64,000 nt of DNA from Margaritispora aquatica (GCA_007644065.1 VJWN01000007.1:2634167-2698166), one strand, 5' to 3'; positions 45,397-57,452 are shown, counted from the first letter of the stretch. The notes: generated by a model from the sequence alone, not told the origin. A program made the numbers and translations.

Positions 45397-48300
45397 TCAG
45401 TTTCCAAAGAGTTTAGTAAACCCATTGAACAGTGTGTTTATCTTCGACGTCCCGAATCTTCTACCGTCGATATTGCGAGACTGCTGCATGCTCAAACTTT
45501 CAATTTTCTGATTCAAACTTTGACTGGCAGTTGCAGTTGCTGTCTGAGTGGTCGTCGTTAAATTTGGATTCATTGAGTTGCTGGTGTTCTTTTTGATACC
45601 AGATCTACGACTTCTCTGCACTCGATGTGGTCTCTCCCGATTTGTAGCTTCGTGAGCCTCTGTGATGATTTGCTTGATTGACTTGAGATCATCGCCGAAG
45701 TGCCTAAGGGCATAAAGCGCCTTGATGCGGCCATCAATGCCCGCTTCTCCCAGCTGCTCAAGGTTGGCTTGAGCACCTCCAGGAAGTTCCCGCTGGAGAG
45801 TGGCAATGTACTCCTGGTATTTCTCACGATCTTCTGTTAATGCGTCGTACCTCTGCGAGTTTCCCTCTGCATCTACTTTGTGCTTTTCTTCTCGGAGTAG
45901 AAAATCCAGGTATGCAATGGTTGCATCATTGTACGGAGTAATGGAATTTGATTTCAAACATATTGTGAACTGGGCAGCGGATTGCTGGATTTGGTCATGC
46001 TCGGCTCTATACTCTTCGATCTTGTTTTCGAGTCGGGCTATTGCCATGTATCTTAGTGTCTTGTCGTCCGCATTAGCCCTCAATTGCTCCTCGACCGTAT
46101 CATCAACAACAGTCACTCGATATTCGCGTAGCTCATAAAGGACATGCATGTGTTCTTGCCAGTGATGTGTACAAGTACGGCAGTTTGACGCCCCACAAAA
46201 CGCAGTACAATTGATAAGTTCAGGATGCGCCAGCTGATCGGCGGTGACATTACCCAAATGGCACTGCTTATGACAGTGCGTCTTGTAATGGTGACAAGCT
46301 TGTTCTCTCCATTTCCGTCGTCTTTGAAGTCTACACAGTCGATGTTCGAACAGACAGTTTGGGGCTGTTTCAGTTTCTCAGCTTTGAGTTGTATTTTTTG
46401 AACCTGAAGTCGTGATGCTAGTTTTTTGCCACTCAGCTGTGTGTTCAAGAGCTCTTGTTGGCGATCCTCGCAAATGGAAATATTGGTCCTGATGGCTGCG
46501 CAATGTCTGCCATAGGCTTGGTCATCTGCATTATCACACCGCGTACGCCGTTCAGGCTTATGGTGCTTTGCACATTGTGTGGCTTTCTAGTGGTGAAGTA
46601 TTTGATCAAACGCAGTGTTTCGTTCCGAGAGTGTTCCCAATTTCGGTGGAAGTCGTTTTCATTTTCCATGACGATTCCTTGTTTGAAAGCTGCAAGATAA
46701 CGAAAACTTTCCGAGTCAAAGCAGTATGCAGTGTCGACTGTGAGACTGATGCCCACATCAGTGTGGCTCTCCAATATCTTCTGAAGTGGCATGAATGTAT
46801 CCCCAGGTCCGTAGTTAGATGTGCGGGTATTAGTGAAGCCAAAGGCAATATTTTGAGCCGCATTACGGTGAAGATGGGTGAGAAGTTCCTCCATACAATA
46901 TCGAAATGTGAGGTTGAGTCTTGAATTATTGGACTTCAGAAGGATCAGAATTCCATGGATGTCATCATAACTTCGCAAAGTCTGGAAAATGTCTGCCATA
47001 TTCTTGGTATCATACTCCGGACCTCTTGTGTCTCCAATTCCAGGAGTGTCAATTAGGCGATAGGTAGTGGTTCCTATGGTGACTGGGTAGACCTGTGTCT
47101 TCTGAGTTGCCGAAGCACCATCACTCGAATCATGTTCATCATCTCTTCTGCCGACTTTGATCTCAATCTGCTTAATGGTTCGGCTTGGATTCGTTTTGTT
47201 TGATCGGTCCATCACTTTGGGTTGAAAAGGAGCAAGGAATCACACTCTGTAGTCCTGGCGTACGTCTCGCCTCGTCGAAAGACTCAAAGGCCAGATAGTT
47301 GACAAAGGCATTGATAAAGGTCGACTTCCCAACACCTGTCTCGCCCAAAAGCAAAATGTTGATATTGTCAACCACATTGAGCTTCTCAAGAAGAGAAAGC
47401 AGGACTTTACTCTTGTATTTGCTGAATTCTTGGCCATGATTTTCGTCCTTACACTTGAATGCAAAATCACTGTACAAGCATCGCCCACAATCACAGTAGA
47501 TAAATGGATCCGAGTGACCAAATTCGATGAAAATTAGGCATTCCGAACAAATCCAATCGCAGACCTCTTTCGGCATGCACTTAGGGTTGGGGCAAGGGAT
47601 TCTGACGAACTTTCTTCTCACTGGCTTCTGTTGGGGGTTTCTGGGATCAGAAGGCTCAAGTTTTTCCTTGGGATACTGCGCGAAAGATTTGCCTATCAAG
47701 AACTCCGTTTGCTGCAGGTAGTCCTCAGAAACTTTCTTTCCATCTCGGTAATGCTGGATTGCTTGTCTTTCTAAGCTAGCTGGGCATCTGTCACAATCTT
47801 GCACAACGACTCGAGTGTCCACGCTGGAATTTTCGAGAAGCTTGAGCAACAGGTCCTTGTTCTGCTTGAAGAAGTCGTCGCCATCTATCGTGGCCGCCTT
47901 AAAGCTAAACACGAAAGTATTGAGAGCCTTAGGATTAGTTGTCTCGAACTTTTCGGTGCCGAAGGTGACATATGCAGCCCCTTTATCAACCAGACAGTTT
48001 ATGAACTCGATTTCTTCACTTGCAATGAGAAGAACAACCGGAAAATTTCCATTGGCATCAATCTATATGCCAATGGTAGGCCTTTGCTTTCAGCGGTCTT
48101 ATTCACAAATATTGGAGCCGCTTTCCTCAGGAAACAGTATACTTCGTCGAATTCTTCGATTTCCCGAGGCTTTCCATCTAGCGCCATGTCAAGATAGCCG
48201 GTAATCTTCCACCTCTGTGTGGAAGACTGGTCTTTCTTCCCGGGATGAGTACTGGTACTGATCGCTGTCCAAAGTCTGTCGACTTCAGATTGAAATTCAG

Positions 48301-48820
48301 CTCTCGCAGTCTCTGTATCCCCGCAGTTCTGGGAAAGAGAAATGATATGCTGTGCTCCCCACTCAATACCAACCACCACATGCGTTGCTGAACATTCATC
48401 GCCGTTCTTTGGTCCGAGACACTTCACACCGTTACGAGCTAAGAAACCAGCTTTAAGGTTGAGCTCATCTATAAACGTGTTGATGCGGTGATATATGTTA
48501 CCATACATGACATCATCCTCAACAGACCTGTTGAACTTCAAGTGTCCCCAAGAATCTCCAATATATTTCAGTTAAATGGCTTCGCAGATGATGGAGATGC
48601 CAATATCGTTGTCGATTTCCATATTCTTGAACTTGGCTCCATATGTCTCCTCAAAACTTAGCTTGGTAATCGTTTCGGGGTTGGGGATTCTCAAGATGGT
48701 GGTTTTCGGAAGAATATTATCAAGCATGGACATGGGCAGAAATTCGTTTCGTCGAGCATCGTAGCAAGTACCGATGCTTAGCACTTTGCCAAGAGCAAGA
48801 TAAAGTATCTGATCTGCCAT
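45397..48820 (-). pseudogene. decayed SNTX-like / thioredoxin-like / AIG1-type GTPase gene
   Basis: Reading from 48820, the N-terminus (ALGKVLSIGTCYDARRNEFL) matches the stonustoxin-like, MACPF-related domain found in many eukaryotic non-toxin proteins. An internal part with THVVVGIEWGAQHII follows, then a thioredoxin-like segment, then a cysteine cluster (CPNPKCMPKEVCDWICSEC). Next is a P-loop GTPase with G1 GETGVGKST and G3 DTPGIGDT. A Cys/His segment (CRTCTHHWQEHMH) and a helical C-terminus close it. The gene is broken by a TAA at 48572-48574 and by frame changes within 48000-48062, near 47216, near 46497 and near 46276, none explained by a plausible intron. Multi-domain fungal proteins of this type are common but uncharacterised. 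I infer that this copy is not functional as a single protein. No repaired sequence is given. Confidence 0.85.
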
Positions 48821-50122
48821 GATGCAACTTGACCTCGGATTTTGATTAATATATCTTCACGCCATATCTCGATTTGTGATTGTACATACTGATCTGTATC
48901 CTCAAGGAGTGTCTGAACTTGCCTCTCAACTTCACGTTTACTTTCTGTTGGCAGAATCGAAGTTGATTTTTGTTGCAATATCAGCTATCAAGTCATGAGT
49001 GGCTGATTATATGATTTGATTATCATCTGTCGTGTGAGAAACCATGTGATGGAACAAGTGCCCTGTCACACCCAACACTAACCTTCGTAGGTACAAGTTC
49101 TTTTTGAACATTCAGGTCAAATAGAAATAAGACACAAGCTTTCAGAGGTTGAAGATGTGCGTTTGGCATTGCTTTTTGTCCCACAAGATAATGCTACGCA
49201 AGAAAGAGCCGGCAGCATTAGTTATGATCATTACTTAGTGCAAAATCCGCAATTGACATGAGTTGTGGGTTGTCTCAAGACACAAACAACTTCAAAGAAT
49301 TCGGAAGTGTGATAAAACCAGGTCGTCTAGAGATGCAAAGAAAGAGTGAATGAAGCAGGTAAGATCCGAGCTAGAACAATTTACTAAACAGCCCTTTCAA
49401 ACAAATATTTCCAACTGCGAAAATATATTGCCCTCTTTCTTGATCCTTTCAAGCATGCGTGTTTCCTTGCAGAGTACACCGTAAATCTACAGACGACGGC
49501 TAAGCGAATACGTGTCTCTGCATGATTCCCGTTTGTCCATCAACAACTTGCATGAAACAAGGTGTGGCATTTCTTTATCAAACTGCCACTAACGGAATCA
49601 TACATAGCGCCTAATCTCCGAAACACATTTTACTTTGAATAGGTCCCATTTGATTCGATGTGATTTTGCAGGCAGCTATGAGGCAGCTTGTAGAATGAAC
49701 AGTCATGTGCGCAATGATGCTAGAATCTCGGGAAGCTGGTGCTTAAACATGCTCCACATCACTTGCTTGGTTATTAAGTTGAAACCGCGACAAGAAGAAA
49801 GCTGTATAAGCTTCAGCGTCCATTTGGAATACTACCATAAATTATGATGCCAAAACAACAAGCTTTCAGCAACCTCTTCCAACCATCGTTTTAGAGCCTT
49901 CACCAAATATTGAGATTCCTCATCAATTGTGTTCTATTCGGATTTGGAAGAGTCCTCTAGGCATGAGCATATTTCGAAGCATAGCAACAGAGCTATGTCA
50001 TCACCGGTGATTCAGGTAGCTTGATGGTCTCTATTTTTTGATGGTCAAACTAATCCCATTAGACGAACGAACCTGTCAGTGAGCAGGAAAAAATATTACA
50101 ACTAAAAATTAGGCATCGTACC
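48821..50122. other. divergent region between the two decayed NTPase genes
   Basis: This 1.3-kb A/T-rich gap separates the starts of the decayed SNTX-GTPase gene and the AAA+ pseudogene and would have held both promoters. A 66-codon frame (48778-48978, -) overlaps the start of the former and looks like chance. Confidence 0.5.
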
Positions 50123-52204
50123 ATGCATAAATCACCGGAATCTACAGGAAATAAGGGCTGGCGAAGACCATCCATAGGAGTAACCCGTGAAACAAGCGAT
50201 CTTAGAGACCCCGAAGACGATGTCTTGAAGGACTTCTCATCGTGAATGACTAGCCAAGATACATCTGAAAGTTCATCCAATGATGATGTGTCTTTGGCTG
50301 TTTGCCGTGAGGTTCAAGTGAGACAGTGGAACATTGAACTTCCCCACATTGAACTTCCTGATCTAGTAGAGGTCGATCATCTTGGCAAGTTTGAGCTTTC
50401 CAGGCTCGTGTACATGGCCCAGAGTGGAACTCCAGCAATTCTGGTGCAGACTTACATCGAAAATTATGACTCGGATGTCATAAGAGGCCAAATCAATGAT
50501 GAGATTGAAGGGTTTCCTTCCATCTTTTATGCTGTTGCTACGAATGATCCTGCCGTTATTCGAACCTAGGTCACCCTCGGGGCCGATGTCAACAGCATCG
50601 ACGCTTCGTCCAAGGTTCCTCTTCTTGCGTTCGCAATCGTGCTCAGTGAGCAGCTCGAAAAGGATACCACCCAGATAGTAGCAACACTACTCAGCTTGGG
50701 TGCTTCACCCGAGGTTATTCCATCTGCCTTCTACAAGAACTTTTGCCGCGACCTAGCGGAGACTGGCCCTGATGATCGTGATCTATTGGACCTTGATGAG
50801 CAAAAGAAAGCCTGGTGTAATGATTCCGCAATTGTAACGATTGCGAGGACTACCAATTTATCACAACGCTATTTCCTGGACAAGGCGGCCAAGATCTCAA
50901 AGCCAACTATACGCCAACGACAACTCGTCGCTCGCAAAGGTGCTAATTCACTGTTAGGCATACCATACTTCCTGATTGGACAGACTGGTGCAGCAAGCTC
51001 TCTGATGAAAAAAATGCTTGTTCATCTCACATCGAATAAGGCGCAGCCGCTGGTATTAGTTTTTGCTGGACCAAGTGGACATGGCAAGACGGAGCTTGCA
51101 AAACAACTTGGTGATTTGATGGGATTAAGGCTCGATGTTGAAGATTGTACCACAGTCAAAGATGAGAAGGAATTGTTTGGAGCACGAGCTCCCTACAACA
51201 GATCGGAACACGGCTCTCCTCTGAACAACTTGCTCCGAGATCATTCTGAGAAGCCCTGCATTGTGTTTTTGGACGAGTTCGAAAAGACAACGCAGGAGGT
51301 TCACAATGCTTTTCTCATTCCCTTTGATAGTGGTAAGTGAAGAATCTTTCCTATCCCAAACGATTTCATACAAAGAATTGAAATACTAATTTTTTTTCTT
51401 AAATAGGAGATTATATGGATCGTCGTGACCACGTCAAAGTAGATTGTAGGAAAACCATTTGGATTCTTGCCACAAACGCCGCTGACGCGACCATTCAAAA
51501 GTTCTGTGATGCTAACCAGCAAATTTTGCTTGGAAATGGAGATGAAAGGGCAAAAACTCAGCTAATCACGAAGCTGAAGGGAGATATGAAGCGAGAATTC
51601 ACGAGTTCTTTGGGTGTGAGTGTGCTTTAACTCACTTCAACCACTTGTCTTTTTTTGGCACCAGCTAACACTTACTCTCCAGGGACCCATCATAGGTCGT
51701 ATCACGGACTTCATCCCGTTCCTACGCTTTTCCGAGGAGGAGCAAGCCGTTGTCGTTCACAAGTACCTGCTTGAAATTGGCCGTCGGGTCCGCAAGCCAG
51801 TCAACCTCACTGTCTCTGCCAATGAAAACTTGGTTGGTGATATCAAGCTTGTCATCAAACGGGACGCATCTGTATGTCAGATATTGGCGAAGCAAAACTA
51901 CTACAAGGAGCTTGGTGCGAGAAGCTTGGCGAGTGGTGCGGATATGGTTGAAGGCGACCTGGTTGAGAAGTATTTGAAGGAAAATAGAGAAATTGAGGAG
52001 GGTGGTGCACTAACAGAATATGTGGTTGAGATTAGAGAAGGTCATGTTGTAGGCAGAATGGTAGGTTTTAACGACGAGTGGTTGAAAGTATGTTGGGGGA
52101 TTGTACTGTCATTCAATTCCTTGATCTTTTGGACTGAAGCTAGAATCAACCCATGTGGTAGACTAAGGTTGATATCATTATCACAAGTCGAGCATGTTTC
52201 ATAG
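50123..52204 (+). pseudogene. ankyrin-like / ClpB-type AAA+ ATPase with two in-frame stops
   Basis: Exons are about 50123-51332, 51407-51615 and 51683-52204, with clean GTAAGT...TAG and GTGAGT...CAG introns. The N-terminal third includes an ankyrin-like segment (GADVNSIDASSKVPLLAFAI). The AAA+ core follows: Walker A GPSGHGKTEL, Walker B CIVFLDEFEK, sensor-1 WILATNA, and the C-terminal GARSL (sensor-2 Arg), as in ClpA/ClpB/torsin-type ATPases. Two stops interrupt one continuous frame: TGA at 50243-50245, after DVLKDFSS, and TAG at 50567-50569, just before VTLGADVN. An ATG directly after the TGA could restart translation, but the TAG lies inside conserved sequence. Otherwise the coding part is intact, so decay looks recent; stop-codon readthrough is the alternative. 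The true 3' end is uncertain. Confidence 0.82.
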
Positions 52205-53547
52205 ATTAAATAATTTCAGTAAAACGATCATATGGTACTTCATAATGCGATTTGACTTGAAAGAAATGTTTCCAGCTGAAGTCCCACCAGCTCGCAGGAC
52301 ATAGCTTCCATTTTGAAAGGAAAGGAAAATCAGCAAATAGAGCTGAGGAAGGGAGTGCAGCGAAACAAACCGAACACCATACTCCTATGTCAGAAAAGCG
52401 AGTAGCTGCCGGAAGTTCACCAGTGAAAGAGATTGCAGAGTCTTTGGGGCACTCTGCGAATTTTAGACAGAGGCTACTCAATCGTGTGGAAATGAGAAGA
52501 AAGACGAAGGGCGACAAGCAGCGCGAGATGGGAGGAGCGCAGCATCTTCCCTGAGTATACGTATCTCCTGAGGTCTCAAAAATGGTCAATTTGAGTACCA
52601 TACGCAAGAGAAAACAAGTGGGTTGCATTTGAAAAGCTTCATCCATACATCGTCGACTAGATACTGCAGAGGTTAGCTCGTGCATTAGGTGATACATCGC
52701 ACTCAGCTCGTGTATGCCTTTCCTGAGGGTTTGCCTTAAATAGTCATTCGATGGAAAATTTCATCTGTTATATGTGCTGCGTGGTGGAATACAGGAAACC
52801 AGAATTCATTCATGTGTTTGGGTACCTCCGTAGAACAAATGGGACAACTTCATCGTACAGGAAGGTTCGATTGAAGAGGTTAAGAATGATGAGCTGTCCT
52901 AGTCTTAGACTTGTCGTATTCAGCAAATTTGGAAGCGCCATTCTACAGTCGTTTTCTACCCATGGTTCAACCATCTATGATAGTTGCAACTGTGAGAAGC
53001 GAATGATTTTGAGCCATTCTCTCGAGCTCTGGCTATGCCTAAATCAAAGCGAAAACATCACCAAGTCCTAGTGGTTTATCAATTCTGTTTTAATCCACAT
53101 AAACTGCTTTGATTGATGAAAAATTCTTTGTGGCCATATCTTTACATAATGTTGAAGTTGTGTTTTAATTTTTTTTTCTTATTGTGTTGAGAAATGGTGG
53201 TTGTTCTGGGAGCCGAAGGATTTTGTCAACCCTGGTGATCGTCTTCCAGCAAAAGCGGCGCTTATACAAGCGGGAACTCGCTTTCTTTTTCTCTTGGCAC
53301 TATTGGCACGATCTCCTCTGAGATGTTCGACTTTCTCCAACCTATGACCATACAAGCATGAGCACCAGCACTAATGGAAGCTATGACAATCATGGGAACC
53401 ATATCAAGTGGCTGGAACATTGGGTGATGACAAGCGTAAGTCTGCAGGTATATCTACTTGGATGCCCTTTTCCTTCGATTCTCTTGCCAGTTTTCAAACC
53501 TTCTTCTCTGCTGAACGGTATATATCTTTACTCAATTCTGTATCATC
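52205..53547. other. intergenic region upstream of the GH17 gene
   Basis: A 1.34-kb gap containing the GH17 promoter. A TATA-like GGTATATATC occurs at about 53518, 30 bp before the start codon. No other gene supported. Confidence 0.5.
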
Positions 53548-54432
53548 ATGAGATTCGCATCTTACGCATTGGTCCTCGCAGCCTCAATCTCTTGTACTAG
53601 TGCATACTGGTCTGGTTTCAACGTTCAGGCTACTCTTGGAAATGGCGCCTGCAAATCCCAAGCCGATTGGGAGAGAGATTTTCGCACAATGAAAGCTCTG
53701 CCAGGTGGTCACACTAGCATGAGAGTTTACGCCTCTTCCGATTGCAACACACTTGCCAATGCTGTACCTGCAGCTCTTGCGACAGGCGGACAAATACTGG
53801 TGGGCGTGTGGACAGAAGACCAGGGACATTTCGATGCGGAGAAGGGAGCATTGTTGCAAGCTGTCCGGCAATACGGCTTTGGTTGGATCGTGGCTGTCAG
53901 TGTTGGCTCGGAGGATCTGTACCGTGGCGACACGACAGCTAGCAGATTGGCTCAGCAGATCTATGATGTGAGGGGCATGTTATCTACTGTGCCAGGATAC
54001 ACCACCAACGTTCAGGTGGGACATGTTGATACATGGACTGCATGGGTCAAAGGAGAGAATGCCGCTGTCATTCAGGCTTGCGATTTCGTGGGAACAGATG
54101 GATACCCTTACTTCCAGGCTGCTCAGGTCAACACTATTGATACCTCTTATAATCTATTTTGGGACTCTGTAGTGAGTGTACGCAATGTGGTTAACCAAGT
54201 CAAGCCTGGTACTTGGGTGTGGGTTACGGAATCTGGATGGCCTTCTTCTGGTCCTACTTTGGGTCAAGCTGTGCCGAGTGTGGCAAATGCTCGCCAGTAC
54301 TGGAAGACCGTTGCGTGCTCTGCTTTCGCCGCGGGTCATACCTTTTGGTATTCGCTGCAGGACTTCTACGCTAGTCCATCCTTTGGTGTCGTGGATGCAA
54401 ACTACAACGCGGTTTACGACCTGAACTGTTGA
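53548..54432 (+). CDS. secreted GH17 glucan endo-1,3-beta-glucosidase
   Basis: A single exon of 294 residues. A clear signal peptide (1-19, ASYALVLAASISCTSA) precedes the GH17 barrel. Members cleave or transfer beta-1,3-glucan in the cell wall (Bgl2-like). Catalytic residues are visible: the acid/base Glu122 in VSVGSED, where most relatives have VGNE, and the nucleophile Glu228 in WVTESGWPSSG. Other family marks are MRVYASSDC and TFWYSLQDFY near the C-terminus. There is no Ser/Thr-rich tail or GPI signal, so it is probably a soluble wall-bound enzyme. It is intact, although it lies next to two decayed genes, and could act on the fungus's own wall or on other glucans. Confidence 0.93.
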   Translation: MRFASYALVLAASISCTSAYWSGFNVQATLGNGACKSQADWERDFRTMKALPGGHTSMRVYASSDCNTLANAVPAALATGGQILVGVWTEDQGHFDAEKGALLQAVRQYGFGWIVAVSVGSEDLYRGDTTASRLAQQIYDVRGMLSTVPGYTTNVQVGHVDTWTAWVKGENAAVIQACDFVGTDGYPYFQAAQVNTIDTSYNLFWDSVVSVRNVVNQVKPGTWVWVTESGWPSSGPTLGQAVPSVANARQYWKTVACSAFAAGHTFWYSLQDFYASPSFGVVDANYNAVYDLNC

Positions 54433-56461
54433 AATGACATTTCATCCAATTGAGATTATGAACGACAAATGAGGAGTTGTGGAGATACGGGGAGAGGATG
54501 ATGAATGGGGAAATGTAATCTATTAAATTCTAATTGCAAAAGTTCGCTGAGCATTATTCTCAATGATCGCTGTTATCACTATTCCTCTGATTGCGTTCTT
54601 TCTTCAATTCCAGATTGTGGGTGCTACCTCTCCCCCTTGCAAAAGAATATGTCTCATTTTGCTTTTCAAATCCTGTGGCCATTGTCGCACCCGCCTGCAG
54701 GGCCAGCTACGGTGATTGGGGGCATTTCACACGTTTTGAAAATCTCTCGCATTCGCTTGGTATTATAGCGATGTGCATAAGACTCATGAGAGAATCTGGC
54801 TTACTCAATTGTGGTGTCAGATTTGTGACGATGTACATCTCCGCTCAAGGCGGCGAGGTAACGTCGGAACAACTCCATGACGTTGTGTTCCATAGATGGA
54901 AGTAAAGGTAGCAGTGAGATAAACAGGTGTGCCGTTCTGAGATGTTATATTTTCAGAACCCTAAGTACACATTACAATCCTAAGAGGTGCTCTGTGATAT
55001 CGTATTGGGAGGAAGTCAGGTGAACCCCTGATTTAAGCGAGCCGCTACTTGCGCTAGCCATCAAGGAAACACCAAAGCACCACACTTGCTGCGACATAAA
55101 TTGAGTGTGGATATGAGTTTGATATATGTACCTCTTACATTTATGATGAGTGTTACATTCATCTCTCTGAAGCGTGTTGGGGATCCAATACTTCAAAGTA
55201 GGATACCGTATATCACCACTGATTCAATCTGGAAATGTTGATAAATGACGATATCATCTCGAAGAATGGCAGGAAACTTTTACTTTTGATTTTTAGCTTC
55301 CAAATTGTTCCGTAGGATGGCTATGAAATTCGTTTCTGACGGGGAGGAGGCAAGCAATCCCAGAAAATGTCTTCTCATTATGTCTCAGACTTTGTAGTAG
55401 TCCACTCGAGATATTCTGTGTATTAAATTGGCACGATCAGACAACAATGCTTGTAGGCAGGCTTTCAAGTACGATTTGAAAGTGATGGTTTTCTCTCCTG
55501 TGTACTGAATGAAGACTTTTGGTCGTTCGGTAGCTTTAATGGGTTACCAGAAATTGTCCTTATCCTTGAGGTTCGGCCCCTCCCGTTCGTTGGTTTCAAG
55601 GGTCTGACGATAATGGGAGTCCAGGTACTAGGATAATTTCAAGGATTGTTCCCAGATGACACATGGATTTAAACTCGGGAAGTGGATCACGAAGCTTGAT
55701 TCCTACTGTATTTACCCCGCGATTAAGTGCTTACTGAGCCTTTGAACCGTTACATTAAGATTGTTTCGACCGACGAGATACAGAACGACAATGTCTTCTT
55801 CATCAGCTTTACCTTCGAGACCAATCAGAGATTTCTGTTCAACACGATGCCACGGTCTCTTGGCAATAACGCCATTTGGCTATATTGGGCCAATGTCCTG
55901 CAAGCCACAGTTCAGTCGAATCTTCAGCCTATACCCATGTTTGCTCGGCGAGGGAGATAGGCGCCACGACAGTCGTGAGAAGAAGATTTACTCTTGGATG
56001 GTGAGATTGCCTGCCTTCTAGACTCACTGCGTGTGTCTTGGAGAGATTTATAGTTGCGAAAAAGACAACATGTGCTAACTGCCTTTCTTAGGCTTTTTCC
56101 AAGCAGTTTTATTCCCTCGAAATGGCGAGGCTACCAGTCCCCCTGTATGATGTGTATGATGGCGTTCTAGAAGCAATATTTTCTTCCCAAAGAAGCGAAG
56201 ATCATACAGAACCCAGTATTTGTCAGGCGCTGCGCCCTCATATGACTTCGATCTTGTGAGGCTCGGGCAAGGCTCTGCTCGAGGTATAATCTTCCCTAGC
56301 TATATAGTTCTGAGCGGTTCTTTTTGCCGCTGCGGTGTTCCAGTTCTCGCGACTTACTGTCATTCACTCGCTTGATCGCATCATATCTCGATTGGCCATA
56401 CACTCTGACTGTTTTCAGGGAATATCCTTCGATGTCGCAAAACTAAGAGATAGATAGCATA
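54433..56461. other. intergenic region upstream of the CBM18 gene
   Basis: A 2-kb gap. A 78-codon frame near 55727-55960 (containing NVFFISFTFETNQRFLF) reads somewhat like protein, but I could not extend or recognise it. No signal-peptide exon for the downstream CBM18 gene was found. Confidence 0.45.
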
Positions 56462-57205
56462 ATGTCGCGAGCTTCTTCGGCGTCTCCACCGGTTTCGACG
56501 CTGCCAGGCGAAAATGGCCAATGTGGATACCAACATGGCATGGCTCCGTGCCTCCCGCAATCAGATGGCCGGACTTGCTGTAGTATCAATGGGTATGTTC
56601 TTAGATCCACAAGATGCAACTGAGAAAGCTAACACTTGATAAAGATATTGCGGTTCATCAGAAGAATAGTAAGTTTTATCCTTCAAATGAGCGAATAAAT
56701 GGTAGCGCAGCTTCTGATCTGAATATACAGTTGTTTTAAAAGCAATGGTTGTCAATATGGTTGCATTGATCCTCAAAGCTTCTACTTGTCATCCACCAAA
56801 GTTATTCTCACAACCATTGTGACGATTTCCACCGCCAACAACCCATCCCTCACCTTATCTACGAACCACACAATCACAATCAATAAACTCTCGAGCACGA
56901 ACCCTATACTTTCTCTCACATCTTCGAGTACTTCACAACCTACCGCGGCTGCATCAGGAGGTGGTCTCACAGGAAAAACAAGGATAGGAGTGATAGCTGG
57001 ATTCGCGGTGGGCGGCTTGTTTTTAATTATAATTATAATCGTGTGTGCTATGTTCGTCAAAGCGAAGAAGAAAAGTAGGAGGGCAAAGAACAATCTTGTA
57101 CCAATACCCCTCGAAGAACCTGCCCCAGCCGTACCATATGATGGATTTACTTCACAAGCCGGATTCTCTGTCCACAACATTGGGGATACAGGTCCAAGGA
57201 GATGA
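56462..57205 (+). CDS. CBM18 chitin-binding, single-TM protein
   Basis: Three exons: 56462-56592, 56645-56668 (only 24 nt) and 56731-57205, with donors GTATGT and GTAAGT, giving about 209 residues. Splicing builds a hevein-type chitin-binding domain (CBM18): GENGQCGYQHGMAPCLP, then RTCCSINGYCGSSEEYC, then NGCQYGC, with the cysteine spacing of the family. A Ser/Thr-rich linker leads to one hydrophobic helix at about 137-161 (FAVGGLFLIIIIIVCAMFV) and a basic cytoplasmic stretch (KAKKKSRRAKK). No signal peptide precedes the CBM18 domain. The ATG at 56462 follows an in-frame TAA, and no upstream exon was found. The TM helix may act as a signal anchor, or a distant first exon is missed. It is convergent with the Hsp70-like gene (247 bp). 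Confidence 0.75.
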
Positions 57206-57452
57206 AAAATAGGGATGTTGCGCGAAAATCTGGAAAATTGTGCTTGGAATTGGGCTAGTTTGCCGACGCGCTACCTATTAATCGAATTAATTGTAATTAC
57301 TTGCTTTTAGTCGCACATAAATGATGAAAATTTCATATGCTAAGAACATATCCGTGCGTACTATATGCTTCAAATTCTAAATCATGAATTCTTGAAATTG
57401 ACATGTGAATATCCATATGTACAGCATATTTCTTGGCTTGCACAGGACAACC

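Noticed and set aside
45397..52204. RIP (repeat-induced point mutation) as the cause of the stops
   Set aside because: Some stops could be C-to-T or G-to-A changes, but the ancestral codons are unknown, the SNTX-GTPase gene also carries indels, and no repeat copy is visible. Not supported from one window.
55727..55960. 78-codon frame with protein-like wording (aromatic-rich)
   Set aside because: I could not connect it to exons or to any known family. It could be a fragment of a lost gene, but this cannot be supported.
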